From Alteribacillus sp041949975 (lineage in GTDB: Bacteria > Bacillota > Bacilli > Bacillales > Marinococcaceae), in assembly GCF_041949975.1 (NCBI RefSeq), contig NZ_JBHFQG010000004.1:1-64000 (forward strand): a stretch of 64,000 nt of DNA, in the 5' to 3' direction. Positions 41,920 through 50,641 of this stretch are shown here, piece by piece. The position numbers and the translations under genes are program-made. Under the pieces are notes generated by a model. It ran no database searches. It saw only the letters and a list, made by a program, of their open reading frames with translations, and was not told the DNA's origin. Numbering within the stretch: the stretch's first letter is position 1; each line of letters starts with the position of its first letter.

Positions 41920-41962
41920 ACGATCTAACAAGCCCCGGACTGCCCAAGCAGCCCGGGGTATT
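41920..41962. terminator. Bidirectional terminator between the small gene and nrnA
   Basis: A hairpin AGCCCCGGACTGCCCAAGC..GCCCGGGGT-like (about 41930-41962; core CCCCGG..CCGGGG) lies between the convergent genes, with a short T stretch on the plus strand. Confidence 0.55.
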
Positions 41963-42925
41963 TTAGTCAAAAGAGTAGCTTTCACAAAGAGCTTCAAGCT
42001 CTTCAATTATATCTTCTGTTTCTTTTTTATCTTGCGCTTTTGCTCCTGCTGCCATGGGATGGCCTCCACCATTGTGTTTGGACGCCACATCATTTATAAC
42101 CGGCCCTTTTGAACGGAGCCTTACTCTGTAATTGTTATTTTCCTCATCTTCTACAAAGAAAACCCATGCTTTTAAACCTGCTGTATCTGAAAAAGAATTG
42201 ATTACAGCAGATGATTCATTAACGGTGACCCCATACTTATCTAGCATATTTTTCGTTATATACATGATGCCCAGTCCGTTATCAGTCAGCTGAAAGTCTT
42301 GGAGCACCCTCCCTTTTAATCGAACAAGCGTCTCCTTGTTTTCATAAAAACGGGTAAACAATTCAGTTGTATCAAAGTCGTATTGGAGCACTTCTGCAGC
42401 AAGACGTAACGTTTGCGGTGTCGTATTAGAGAATTGAAAACGGCCTGTGTCACCGACAATTCCAGCATAAAGCAGCCTCGCTGCTTCGGTCGTCAACTCC
42501 CACTGAAAAGATTCCCTGCCTTTTAATACCAGCTCCACCAGCATTTCACATGTAGAGCTGGCTTCTGTTTTCACCCACATCAGATCCCCATACGGATCTA
42601 CTTCTGGATGGTGGTCAATTTTTATAGTTTTTTTTCCTCTGTCCCAGCCTTCTCCGTCTATACGTTCCGTATTGGCAGTGTCACAGATTATAACGAGACT
42701 ATCTTCTATTTCTTTTTGCTTTTCGGTATGCGGGTTCATTCGGGCCAAAAAACGGAGTGATTCTTCTTCTTCTCCTTTTAGAACCACTTTTTTCTCTGGA
42801 TAGTTGCTTTGAATCAGGGCTCCAAGGCCAGCTTGAGAACCAATCGCATCTGGATCTGGTTTTTCATGACGATATATATAAATCGTTTCAAAGGCTTCGA
42901 TCGCTTCAATAATTTCTTGTTTCAT
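41963..42925 (-). CDS. nrnA: Bifunctional oligoribonuclease/pAp phosphatase NrnA
   Basis: A 320-residue DHH/DHHA1 protein that degrades very short RNAs and dephosphorylates 3'-phosphoadenosine 5'-phosphate. The metal-binding motifs are visible: RHEKPDPDAIGSQ (motif I), VIICDTANTERID (II), IDHHPEVDPYGDL (III, DHH) and the DHHA1 substrate site GGGHPMAAGA at the C-terminus. Length is close to B. subtilis NrnA (313). ATG 42925 follows GGAAGGTAAG. It is monocistronic, on the minus strand, opposite to ytpI. Confidence 0.93.
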   Translation of the reverse strand: MKQEIIEAIEAFETIYIYRHEKPDPDAIGSQAGLGALIQSNYPEKKVVLKGEEEESLRFLARMNPHTEKQKEIEDSLVIICDTANTERIDGEGWDRGKKTIKIDHHPEVDPYGDLMWVKTEASSTCEMLVELVLKGRESFQWELTTEAARLLYAGIVGDTGRFQFSNTTPQTLRLAAEVLQYDFDTTELFTRFYENKETLVRLKGRVLQDFQLTDNGLGIMYITKNMLDKYGVTVNESSAVINSFSDTAGLKAWVFFVEDEENNNYRVRLRSKGPVINDVASKHNGGGHPMAAGAKAQDKKETEDIIEELEALCESYSFD

Positions 42926-43042
42926 CTTACCTTCCTTTCTAAATACTTAGTTGATTAGTAAAGGCTTTTTAGTATTTGCTTCTATTTTCTTTTCCGAGTA
43001 CAATAAAATCAGCATTGATCAATTACTCTTCAGGAGGAAAAA

Positions 43043-43354
43043 ATGACACAAACATTTATTATCATACTTGTTGTTGGACTGGCCATGTATGCCTTTTACA
43101 AAATAAAATCCATACGCACAAAAGCACCTGCTGAAAAAAGATGGATTCAAACAAAAGCCAACATAAGCCTTGGTGCTTTTATGGCAGGCTTTGGAGGCAA
43201 TTTATTATATACTAGCCGAGGAACTGTAGATACGGTTATAGGATCAGTCTTTTTAGTGCTCGGCACAGCGAATATTATCCTCGGATATCGTGCATACAAA
43301 ATATACTTGCCATATGCCATAAAAGAAGCTGAAGAACAACGTATAAATGCATAA
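43043..43354 (+). CDS. ytpI: YtpI-like membrane protein
   Basis: A 103-residue protein with three predicted membrane segments (TFIIILVVGLAMYAFYKI, ANISLGAFMAGFGGNLLY, TVIGSVFLVLGTANIILGYRAY). It fits YtpI of B. subtilis in size, topology and place next to nrnA and ytoI. Function unknown. ATG 43043 follows CAGGAGG. A terminator follows at 43369-43403. Confidence 0.8.
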   Translation: MTQTFIIILVVGLAMYAFYKIKSIRTKAPAEKRWIQTKANISLGAFMAGFGGNLLYTSRGTVDTVIGSVFLVLGTANIILGYRAYKIYLPYAIKEAEEQRINA

Positions 43355-43368
43355 TTTTCCTAAGGTGT

Positions 43369-43403
43369 GCCGTCCCGCAAGCAAGTCAAGGGATGGCTTT
43401 TTT
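43369..43403 (+). terminator. Terminator of ytpI
   Basis: GCCGTCCC..GGGATGGC stem (one U-G pair) followed by a T7 tract. Confidence 0.75.
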
Positions 43404-43482
43404 ATCCATAAAGGCATGTCGTATTGCGCTGATTCCTGGGTTAACGTTTCCGAACAATTATTAGCACTTGGTCTTCGTTGAG

Positions 43483-44793
43483 TTAACGGTCAAGCAGCTG
43501 AGCCATGAGCAGAGCTTTTCCGACAATTTCGCCTTCGTGGTATAACTCCACATCTACTTTCCCGTGTTTCCGTCCAACCTCCAGCAATTTCCCTTTCATA
43601 TCTATAGTACTTTCTATTTGAACTGGTTTTATGAAATACAGGGTGATATTCTCTACAACGAGATCTCCTCGTTTGTATTGTTTTAACAGCCTGCTGCCTG
43701 TTTCGGTAACAAGGGTGGTAAGTACTCCGTAGGAAATCATTCCAAGCTGATTTGTCATTTGCGGTGTTACTTCACATTGGTAGTTGTATTCTGAGCCGCT
43801 TCCTATTTCATGAAAACGGCCAGTAACTAAATCATCCAGTGTTTCCCCGACATGAGGCTGCCGCTGTGTCATCTGCAATGCTTTTAACACATCCTGCCGG
43901 CTGATTACTCCCAGAAGATGGCGCTGTTCATCGATAACAGGAAGCAGCTCAATTCCTTCCCATACCATGACATGAGCTACCGAAGCAACGGAAGTTCGTT
44001 CATTTACCGTAATAGGGTTTTTAGTCATTACTTTTTCAATTGGAGTTTGCATTTGAACACCTAAAACGTCTTTGGCCGCAACCATACCCTGGACTTTCAT
44101 ATCCGAATCAATGACTGGGTAACGGCTGTGTCCAGTCCGCTGATTCATTTGGTGCCACTTATCGACCGTGTTTTCCGTGGTCATGAAATAGGTATCCTGC
44201 AAAGGAATTAAAATATCATTTACGAGCACGATTTCCTTTTTTATAAGCTGGTCATAAATTGCTCTGTTGATCATCGTTGCAACAGTAAAAGTGTCATAGC
44301 TAGTGGTAATAACAGGGAGTCCCAGCTCATCAGCCAGAGCAATAACATTTTCGTTCGTATCAAAACCACCCGTAATGAGAACAGCTGCACCTGCTTCCAG
44401 TGCAAGCTTGTGAACTTGGTAGCGGTTGCCGACAATTAAAAGGTTGCCCGCTTCTACATAACGCATCATCGCTTCTAGTTTCATGGCTCCGATAACAAAG
44501 CGGTTTAATGTTTTATGAAGACCGTTCCTGCCGCCGAGAACCTGGCCTTCTACAATATTAACCACTTCCGCATATGTGAGCTTTTCAATATTGTCTTTTT
44601 GTTTCTTTTCTATACGAATCGTTCCTACACGCTCTATCGTGCTGACAAGCCCCTGATTTTCAGCTTCTTTTATAGCACGATAAGCGGTTCCTTCACTGAC
44701 TTCCAGCGCTTTTGCTATCCGCCGTACCGATATTTTTTCTCCGACCCCAAGCTCAGTAATATATTGAAGAATTTGTTCATGCTTTGTAGCCAT
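43483..44793 (-). CDS. ytoI: YtoI: helix-turn-helix, DRTGG, CBS-pair and hotdog domain protein
   Basis: A 436-residue predicted regulatory protein. It has an N-terminal HTH (about 1-60, VRRIAKALEVSEGTAYRAIKEAE), a DRTGG domain (about 75-180, GQVLGGRNGL, NRYQVHKLALEAGAAVLITGG), two CBS motifs (about 185-305) that bind adenosyl ligands, and a C-terminal hotdog thioesterase-like domain. The layout equals YtoI of B. subtilis, whose function is unknown; such CBS proteins can sense nucleotides. AGGTGGAAGG precedes ATG 44793; an earlier in-frame start at 44826 is less well placed. Confidence 0.87.
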   Translation of the reverse strand: MATKHEQILQYITELGVGEKISVRRIAKALEVSEGTAYRAIKEAENQGLVSTIERVGTIRIEKKQKDNIEKLTYAEVVNIVEGQVLGGRNGLHKTLNRFVIGAMKLEAMMRYVEAGNLLIVGNRYQVHKLALEAGAAVLITGGFDTNENVIALADELGLPVITTSYDTFTVATMINRAIYDQLIKKEIVLVNDILIPLQDTYFMTTENTVDKWHQMNQRTGHSRYPVIDSDMKVQGMVAAKDVLGVQMQTPIEKVMTKNPITVNERTSVASVAHVMVWEGIELLPVIDEQRHLLGVISRQDVLKALQMTQRQPHVGETLDDLVTGRFHEIGSGSEYNYQCEVTPQMTNQLGMISYGVLTTLVTETGSRLLKQYKRGDLVVENITLYFIKPVQIESTIDMKGKLLEVGRKHGKVDVELYHEGEIVGKALLMAQLLDR

Positions 44794-44978
44794 TCCTTCC
44801 ACCTCTTTTCTAACGAACTGTACCATTACAAATAAATTCCTGTATTATATCCCATTATACGATTCAGCTTACAGCAAAGCAAGAATGAATGTATGTTCAG
44901 AAAGGGAATTTTTCCGGTAAAACAATATTGTAAGCGCTATTATTTATAGCGGATGAGCAATGAAAAAAAGGTATTAAT

Positions 44979-45027
44979 AAAAAAGCTGTTCCAAGTCTTA
45001 GATAATAACTTTGGAACAGCTTTTTTC
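44979..45027. terminator. Strong terminator after ytkL
   Basis: AAAAAAGCTGTTCCAA..TTGGAACAGCTTTTTT: an 11-bp stem with A- and T-tracts, able to act in both directions. It ends ytkL on the minus strand. Confidence 0.85.
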
Positions 45028-45041
45028 TTAATAAAATTGTG

Positions 45042-45728
45042 TTAAGACAAGTCGATAGATTCCCCGGCCTCAAGGGCTTTTCCTTTTATTGGAGATATGG
45101 AATCCACAAACGCCTCCCCATCCTGTTTAATTGGCGGGAAAGTGTTGTAATGGATTGGAACAGTATATCCTGGATCAATCCACTGTACCGCCTGTTTAGC
45201 GTCTTCAGGTCCCATTGTGAAGTTATCTCCGATAGGAACAAACAACAGATCAATGTTGTTTCGCTCTCCAATCAGCTTCATATCAGAAAACAGCCCAGTG
45301 TCTCCCATATGATAAACTGTTTTACCTTCTGCCTCAAAAATAATCCCTGCAGGCATGCCGGTATAAACAATTTTCTCATTTTCTTCTTCTGTATAAGAAG
45401 AGCCGTGAAAAGCTTGGGTTAATTTCACGCGGCCGAAATCAAAGGTATATGCCCCGCCAATATGCATTGGGTGGGTTTCTAAACCTTTCCACCCTAAATA
45501 AGTAGCAAGTTCAAACGGAGCAACAACCAGTGAACGATTACGCTTTGCAATTTCTACTGTATCACCTACATGATCATTATGACCGTGTGTTAATAGAATG
45601 ACATCCGGCTTCACCTTATCTGCTTCGAGGTCGCACAATTCATTGCCTGTGATAAAAGGGTCAATTAAAATGTTTTTTCCATTAGTTTCAACGTTAACTA
45701 CAGAATGTCCATGATAACTTATTTTCAT
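45042..45728 (-). CDS. ytkL: Metallo-beta-lactamase-fold hydrolase YtkL (UPF0173)
   Basis: A 228-residue metal-dependent hydrolase of unknown substrate. MKISYHGHSVVNVETNGKNILIDPFITGN starts the fold. The metal site shows LTHGHNDHVGD, a further His in VYHMGDTGLFSD, and the final IPIHYNTFPP-type VPIHYNTFP. Length and motifs match UPF0173 proteins. ATG 45728 follows GAGGGTACGG. It is monocistronic with a strong terminator. Confidence 0.93.
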   Translation of the reverse strand: MKISYHGHSVVNVETNGKNILIDPFITGNELCDLEADKVKPDVILLTHGHNDHVGDTVEIAKRNRSLVVAPFELATYLGWKGLETHPMHIGGAYTFDFGRVKLTQAFHGSSYTEEENEKIVYTGMPAGIIFEAEGKTVYHMGDTGLFSDMKLIGERNNIDLLFVPIGDNFTMGPEDAKQAVQWIDPGYTVPIHYNTFPPIKQDGEAFVDSISPIKGKALEAGESIDLS

Positions 45729-45871
45729 TCTGCCGTACCCTCCCTTAGTTTTCTTGACGAGATGTACTTAAAAGACACATCTCTCTACATAAATTTTCGC
45801 GCCATTTTTTCTTATTCCTTTTCTGCTGCTGTAATAAACTTAAAAAATGAGAGAAAACAAAAATTAAAGGG

Positions 45872-46987
45872 TTAGATCAATATATCTTTTAGATTTGTAT
45901 AAGGCAGCTCTTGAGCATCAGCAATAGCTTTATATACTAGATGGCTGTCTATTGTGTTCACTCCCATAAACAAGGCGTTATCTTCTTTGCAAGCTTTTTG
46001 TGCTCCTTTATTGGCTATAGCAAGGGCATAAGGTACAGTAACGTTTGTTAAAGCGAGCGTAGACGTACGCGGAACCGCTCCCGGCATGTTTGCTACCGCA
46101 TAATGCAGAACATCGTGTTTTGTGTAAACAGGATCGTCATGCGTTGTTATTTTGTCTGTTGTTTCAAAGATACCGCCCTGGTCGATGGCAACATCCACGA
46201 GCACCGAGCCTGGGTCCATATTTTTTACCATGTTTTCTGATACCAGCTTTGGTGCTTTTGCGCCTGGAATAAGAACTGCTCCAATCACTAGGTCCGACTC
46301 CTGCACGGCTTCTGCAATCGTCACCGGGTTTGAAATCATAGTATGAATGTCTTTTCCGAAAACATCATCCAATTCCCTTAGACGAGCAGGGTTTACATCA
46401 AGAATAGTTACATCTGCTCCAAGTCCAGAAGCAATCTTAGCTGCATTTGTTCCAGCAGTGCCTCCTCCAATAATGGTAACCTTTCCTCGTTTTACTCCAG
46501 GGACCCCTGATAAAAGAATTCCTTTACCGCCTTTTGTTTTTTCTAAAAATTGCGCTCCCATTTGGGCAGCCATTCTCCCCGCCACTTCGCTCATTGGTGT
46601 TAACAAAGGTAGTGAGCCGTCTGGAAGCTGAACGGTCTCATAAGCAATGGCTGTCACTTTTTTATCTAAGAGTGCTTTGGTCAGTCCTGGCAGAGGAGCA
46701 AGGTGTAAATACGTAAACAGTATCAGTCTTTCCCTGAAGAAAACATACTCTTCAGGAACCGGTTCCTTAACCTTTATGACCATATCCTGCGCCCACGCTT
46801 CATGAGGAGTATCAACCATGACAGCCCCAGCAGTTTCATACTCTTTGTCCGTGAAACCTGACCCCATGCCAGCTCCTCTTTCAACTAACACCTCGTGATT
46901 TTTTTCTTTAAATTGTAATACGCCTCCTGGAGTGAGAGCGACTCGGTTTTCGTTATTTTTGACCTCCCTCGGTACTCCAATTTTCAT
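45872..46987 (-). CDS. ald: Alanine dehydrogenase
   Basis: A 371-residue NAD-dependent enzyme interconverting L-alanine and pyruvate plus ammonia. MKIGVPREVKNNENRVALTPGGV opens the catalytic domain. The Rossmann domain shows VTIIGGGTAGTNAAKIASGLGADVTILD, and catalytic His/Lys lie in VKVKEP and HLAPLP. AAGGAG is spaced for ATG 46987, two codons after another ATG. Ald supports alanine use and sporulation in B. subtilis. It is monocistronic. Confidence 0.95.
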   Translation of the reverse strand: MKIGVPREVKNNENRVALTPGGVLQFKEKNHEVLVERGAGMGSGFTDKEYETAGAVMVDTPHEAWAQDMVIKVKEPVPEEYVFFRERLILFTYLHLAPLPGLTKALLDKKVTAIAYETVQLPDGSLPLLTPMSEVAGRMAAQMGAQFLEKTKGGKGILLSGVPGVKRGKVTIIGGGTAGTNAAKIASGLGADVTILDVNPARLRELDDVFGKDIHTMISNPVTIAEAVQESDLVIGAVLIPGAKAPKLVSENMVKNMDPGSVLVDVAIDQGGIFETTDKITTHDDPVYTKHDVLHYAVANMPGAVPRTSTLALTNVTVPYALAIANKGAQKACKEDNALFMGVNTIDSHLVYKAIADAQELPYTNLKDILI

Positions 46988-47058
46988 AAGCATTCTCCTT
47001 CCCTCTTTTTTCCTTATTCCTTTTATACCCTTTCCTTTTTCATATGTTTATACAAGAA

Positions 47059-47091
47059 GAAAAAGCACAGGAAGTACGGGGCTCCTGCGCT
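47059..47091 (-). terminator. Terminator of the small exported protein gene
   Basis: Minus strand: GCGCAGGAGCCCC..TTCCTGTGC then a T-tract. Confidence 0.7.
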
Positions 47092-47102
47092 TCAAACAAT
47101 TC

Positions 47103-47489
47103 TTATTGATTTTCTTCCTGCCATAACCATGTATATAAATCACCGTTTTCATCCTGCCATCTTACATCTAAACGGGTCAGTCCTTCACACCCATTGTTAA
47201 TAAACGATTCAGCTAATTCCTCATCTGTCACATTTTTATTAACTTTTGCTGAACTGTATACAGATTCGACTTTATCTTTTGCTTCTTCTCCATGAAAAGC
47301 TTTTCCTTCCACATGGTATTCAAAATCATTTGGACTGTTATATTCCCAATGATAAACACCATCTTCAGTTTCAGCTGTCGCTTTAAAGAGAAAAATTTCG
47401 CTTAATGCTTGTGCTTCGGCCATAGGAGCAGAAAAAGAAAGACTTAACAATACAACCAAAAAAGCAAGCGATATCTTCAACATCATCAC
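47103..47489 (-). CDS. Small exported protein of unknown function
   Basis: About 126-128 residues: a clear signal peptide (MLKISLAFLVVLLSLSFSAPMAEA) and an acidic mature part with three tryptophans (VYHWEY, VRWQ, YTWLWQEENQ). GTG, two ATGs and a TTG are clustered at the start behind GAGGTG, so the exact initiation codon is uncertain. It lies 44 bp downstream of the SDR gene and may be co-transcribed with it, with its own terminator. I do not recognise the family. Confidence 0.7.
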   Translation of the reverse strand: MMMLKISLAFLVVLLSLSFSAPMAEAQALSEIFLFKATAETEDGVYHWEYNSPNDFEYHVEGKAFHGEEAKDKVESVYSSAKVNKNVTDEELAESFINNGCEGLTRLDVRWQDENGDLYTWLWQEENQ

Positions 47490-47532
47490 CTCACAATTAA
47501 GGTGCCAATTATTAGGATATTTTATTCATGGT

Positions 47533-48291
47533 TCATCTCCGCTTGTGTAATACATCTACTCCGCCTGTTACTTCAATAACAGAACCAGTAATCATATCGG
47601 AATTTTCTTCACATAAAAAAGTAATCGTCCGGGCGATATCTTCACCCGTTGCAGGCCGGCCAACCGGGGTCGTTTCATCCTTTACCGACTTTGCAGCTTG
47701 TATAGATGATTCTTTATAATCTTCTGTAATAACACCTGGACAAACCATATTAACTGTGATTCCGTTTTCCGCTTCCTCTATGGAAACCGTTTTTGTTAAG
47801 GAAACAAGTCCTGTTTTTGCAGCCGCATAGGCTGATCTGTAAATCCATGCCGGCGCCTCTTGCGCTCCTTGAAACCCATATGTGACAATCCGGCCGAAAC
47901 GCTGCTCCCTCATTACCGGAATAACAGCCTGCAGCAAATAAAACATCGAAGACAAATTGCCGCTCACCATTTCATTCCATTCGTCTTCGGTGTAATCCAT
48001 TAGCTTTTTTCGTTCAAATATATAAGGCCCGGCGTTATTTACAAGTATATCGATTCTGCCGAATTTATTATAAGCTTCAGCGGCCAGGTGCTTTAAGTCT
48101 TCCGGTCTTGTGACATCGGCTTGAATAAACTGAAGGCGTTCCTCCGCATCCTGATATGTTTCTTTCATTTTTTTTACTGCCTGTAAATTATTTCGGTAAC
48201 TGACCGTTACGGAATATCCTTTATGTAAAAAACGTTCTGTTACTTTTTTTCCTAATCCCTTTGTTCCTGCCGTAACTATTGCATGACGCAT
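47533..48291 (-). CDS. ytkK: Short-chain dehydrogenase/reductase, YtkK-like
   Basis: A 252-residue Rossmann protein, formally annotated in its family as 3-oxoacyl-ACP reductase-like. The coenzyme motif is VTAGTKGLG, with VNNAG at about residue 90 and the catalytic YAAAK. In the strand that normally carries the catalytic serine the sequence is VTYGFQGAQEAP, so that serine is missing. The active site is therefore non-standard and the substrate unknown. AAGGAGG precedes ATG 48291, chosen over the longer frame. Name and place follow B. subtilis, with moderate certainty for the symbol. Confidence 0.75.
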   Translation of the reverse strand: MRHAIVTAGTKGLGKKVTERFLHKGYSVTVSYRNNLQAVKKMKETYQDAEERLQFIQADVTRPEDLKHLAAEAYNKFGRIDILVNNAGPYIFERKKLMDYTEDEWNEMVSGNLSSMFYLLQAVIPVMREQRFGRIVTYGFQGAQEAPAWIYRSAYAAAKTGLVSLTKTVSIEEAENGITVNMVCPGVITEDYKESSIQAAKSVKDETTPVGRPATGEDIARTITFLCEENSDMITGSVIEVTGGVDVLHKRR

Positions 48292-48783
48292 GCAAAATCC
48301 TCCTTCATCCATTAGAAAAACTCGGCTTATCACCTTATACAGGAAACCGCCTAAGTTAAAGGAACTTCTGCTAAGTTCGCGAACATCGACGCACAGGACG
48401 TGCTAATGTCGCCAATGCCACAGGACGTGGCGTTTTTGGTGACGAGTTCGCAAGCAGAAGTCGCCACATCGTGTGGAAGTACGTTCTGTGGCAACGGCGG
48501 CATTAGGTACTGTGCGTTGTTTCCTTATACTGTTCACCTATATTAACAGAGTAAGAAAGACGTGGATATGCCCTTTTTAATAATTCCATCATACTATGAA
48601 TTCGCAGCTCCGTAAAAATATATCATGTTTGCTGTTTCCTTTAATTGGGAAAAATAATATTGAAATTGTCAAAATTACTCACGATTTATTTATTTTGTGT
48701 GATTTTCATTACACCTAATGTATGCCTTTTCATGATATAATCATAATATAAACAGCAGTATTATACAGAGGGGGTATTGTAAA
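48292..48783. other. Intergenic region with repeat copy 4 and the usp promoter
   Basis: Positions 48352-48530 carry a minus-oriented relative of the interspersed repeat. Downstream, TGATATAAT (about 48732-48740) forms an extended -10 for the universal stress gene; no good -35 is seen. The rest is A/T-rich without other recognisable features. Confidence 0.6.
48352..48530 (-). repeat. Interspersed repeat, copy 4 (minus orientation, partial)
   Basis: The plus-strand modules GGAACTTCTGCTAAGTTCGC, GCCAATGCCACAGGACGTGG and GCAGAAGTCGCCACATCGTG are reverse-complement matches to modules of the copy at 25061-25464. The conserved end modules and the DnaA-box tail are missing. Confidence 0.7.
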
Positions 48784-49218
48784 ATGCCAAAGTATAATAA
48801 CATTCTTGTCGCAGTAGATGGTTCGGATGAAGCAAAGCGCGCTTTTACAAAAGCAGCTTCCATTGCCAGTGAAAACAATGCCAAGCTGATTATTGCGCAT
48901 ATCATCGACACCCGTACGTTTGCTACAATCGAACAATATGACAGAACGATTGTATCACGCGCGGAAAACTACGGACAGGAACTCCTGGAACAATACAAAG
49001 ATGAAGCGAATCAAGCTGGTGTTGAAGAAGTAATTACTGTCATAGATTTTGGTTCCCCTAAAGTTAAAATTCCTAAAGATATTGCTAAGCGATATGAAGC
49101 AGATTTAATTATTACAGGTGCTACCGGTTTAAATGCAGTAGAACGAATGCTGATTGGAAGTGTTTCAGAAGCTATTGCAAGACAAGCCAAATGCGATGTA
49201 ATGATTGTACGCTCATAA
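48784..49218 (+). CDS. Universal stress protein, UspA family
   Basis: A 144-residue cytoplasmic protein of the ATP-binding UspA class. ILVAVDGSDEAKRAF opens the fold, and the nucleotide motif GATGLNAVERMLIGSVSEAIARQAKCDVMIVRS (G-2x-G-9x-G-S/T) is complete. Such proteins bind ATP and help survival under starvation and stress. AGAGGGGG precedes ATG 48784. It is alone on the plus strand, convergent with argH, with a bidirectional terminator at 49227-49261. Confidence 0.93.
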   Translation: MPKYNNILVAVDGSDEAKRAFTKAASIASENNAKLIIAHIIDTRTFATIEQYDRTIVSRAENYGQELLEQYKDEANQAGVEEVITVIDFGSPKVKIPKDIAKRYEADLIITGATGLNAVERMLIGSVSEAIARQAKCDVMIVRS

Positions 49219-49226
49219 GATTAAAA

Positions 49227-49261
49227 GGAGCAGACAGGATTTAACCCTGCCTGCTCCTCTT
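49227..49261. terminator. Bidirectional terminator usp/argH
   Basis: AGGAGCAGACAGG..CCTGCCTGCTCCT stem with flanking A/T tracts, shared by the convergent genes. Confidence 0.8.
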
Positions 49262-50641
49262 TTATTTTTGTTTGAACTTTTCCTGTCCAAGCGCAATTGC
49301 TTTTTTCACCTGTTCAAATCCGGTTCCTCCAGCACTGTTTCTTCTTTTCACCACAGTGGAAGGCTTTAGTACCTCATATATATCATCTTCAAACAAATCA
49401 CTTGCCTGTTGATATTCTTCTAGAGGAAGGTCAAGCAAATAAATTCCTTTTTGAATACAAAGGAGCACTAATTTCCCAACCACTTCATGAGCCTCTCTAA
49501 AAGGCATCCCTTTTGATGCTAAATAGTCAGCTAGCTCTGTCGCATTTGAAAAATCGGAGTGTGTTTCCTTTTCCATCACATCTGTATTCACTTTCATTGA
49601 TTCAATCATGCCAGTAAATATTTTGACTGAACCCTTGACTGTAGTAACCGTATCAAACATGCCCTCTTTATCTTCCTGCATGTCTTTATTGTAAGCAAGC
49701 GGAAGTCCTTTAAGCAAAGTTAAAAGAGAAAATAAATTTCCATACACCCTGCCCGTTTTGCCGCGGATTAATTCTGCCATATCTGGATTTTTCTTTTGCG
49801 GCATGATACTACTTCCGGTTGCAAACGCATCATCGAGTTCAATAAATTGAAATTCCTGGCTCGACCAGAGGATGAACTCTTCTGCCAGACGAGAAAGATG
49901 CATCATAATCATAGAAGCAGCGCTCATAAACTCCAGAATGAAATCGCGGTCACTTACCGCATCGAGGCTGTTTTCATAAATACCATCAAACTCTAAAAGC
50001 TCCGCTGTATAATGTCGGTCTATGGGAAAAGTAGTTCCAGCAAGAGCTCCAGCTCCAAGTGGAGAAATATTTAAACGTTTTAAACTGTCTTCCAGACGAG
50101 TGTAATCACGATCTAACATCCAGAAATAAGCAAGCAGATGATGAGCAAAAGAAACCGGCTGAGCCCGCTGCAGATGAGTATACCCAGGTATAATCGTTTC
50201 AACATGAGCTTCAGCTTGTCCTAATAAAGCTAGCTGCATTTGTTTAATAACTACCATGATTTCTTTCGTATGTTTCCTTAAGTAAAGATGCATATCCGTT
50301 GCAACCTGGTCATTTCTGCTTCTTCCCGTGTGCAGCTTTCCACCAACCGGCCCAACTTCATCTGTTAGAAACTTTTCTATATTTAAGTGAATATCTTCAT
50401 TTTGCACAGAGTACTCCAGTTCATTATTCTGCGCTTTTTTTCGTATTGTTTTTAAACCTTTGGTAATGGTTTCTGCTTCTTCTTTTGTAATAATATCACA
50501 GGCAGCCAGCATTTTTACATGCGCCAAGCTCCCGGTAATATCTTCTTCTACAAGCTCTTTATCAAAAGGGATGGATGCCCCAAAGGCATCCACCCATTCT
50601 TCCGCACTTTTTGTAAATCTTCCGCCCCACAGTTTCGTCAT
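49262..50641 (-). CDS. argH: Argininosuccinate lyase
   Basis: A 459-residue fumarase/aspartase-superfamily enzyme for the last step of arginine synthesis (argininosuccinate to arginine and fumarate). MTKLWGGRFTKS starts it. HTGRSRNDQVATDM, HLQRAQPVSFAHHLLAY with the catalytic His, and the signature GSSIMPQKKNPDMAE with the catalytic Ser are present. It overlaps argG by 4 bp, so both are coupled in one operon. Confidence 0.97.
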   Translation of the reverse strand: MTKLWGGRFTKSAEEWVDAFGASIPFDKELVEEDITGSLAHVKMLAACDIITKEEAETITKGLKTIRKKAQNNELEYSVQNEDIHLNIEKFLTDEVGPVGGKLHTGRSRNDQVATDMHLYLRKHTKEIMVVIKQMQLALLGQAEAHVETIIPGYTHLQRAQPVSFAHHLLAYFWMLDRDYTRLEDSLKRLNISPLGAGALAGTTFPIDRHYTAELLEFDGIYENSLDAVSDRDFILEFMSAASMIMMHLSRLAEEFILWSSQEFQFIELDDAFATGSSIMPQKKNPDMAELIRGKTGRVYGNLFSLLTLLKGLPLAYNKDMQEDKEGMFDTVTTVKGSVKIFTGMIESMKVNTDVMEKETHSDFSNATELADYLASKGMPFREAHEVVGKLVLLCIQKGIYLLDLPLEEYQQASDLFEDDIYEVLKPSTVVKRRNSAGGTGFEQVKKAIALGQEKFKQK

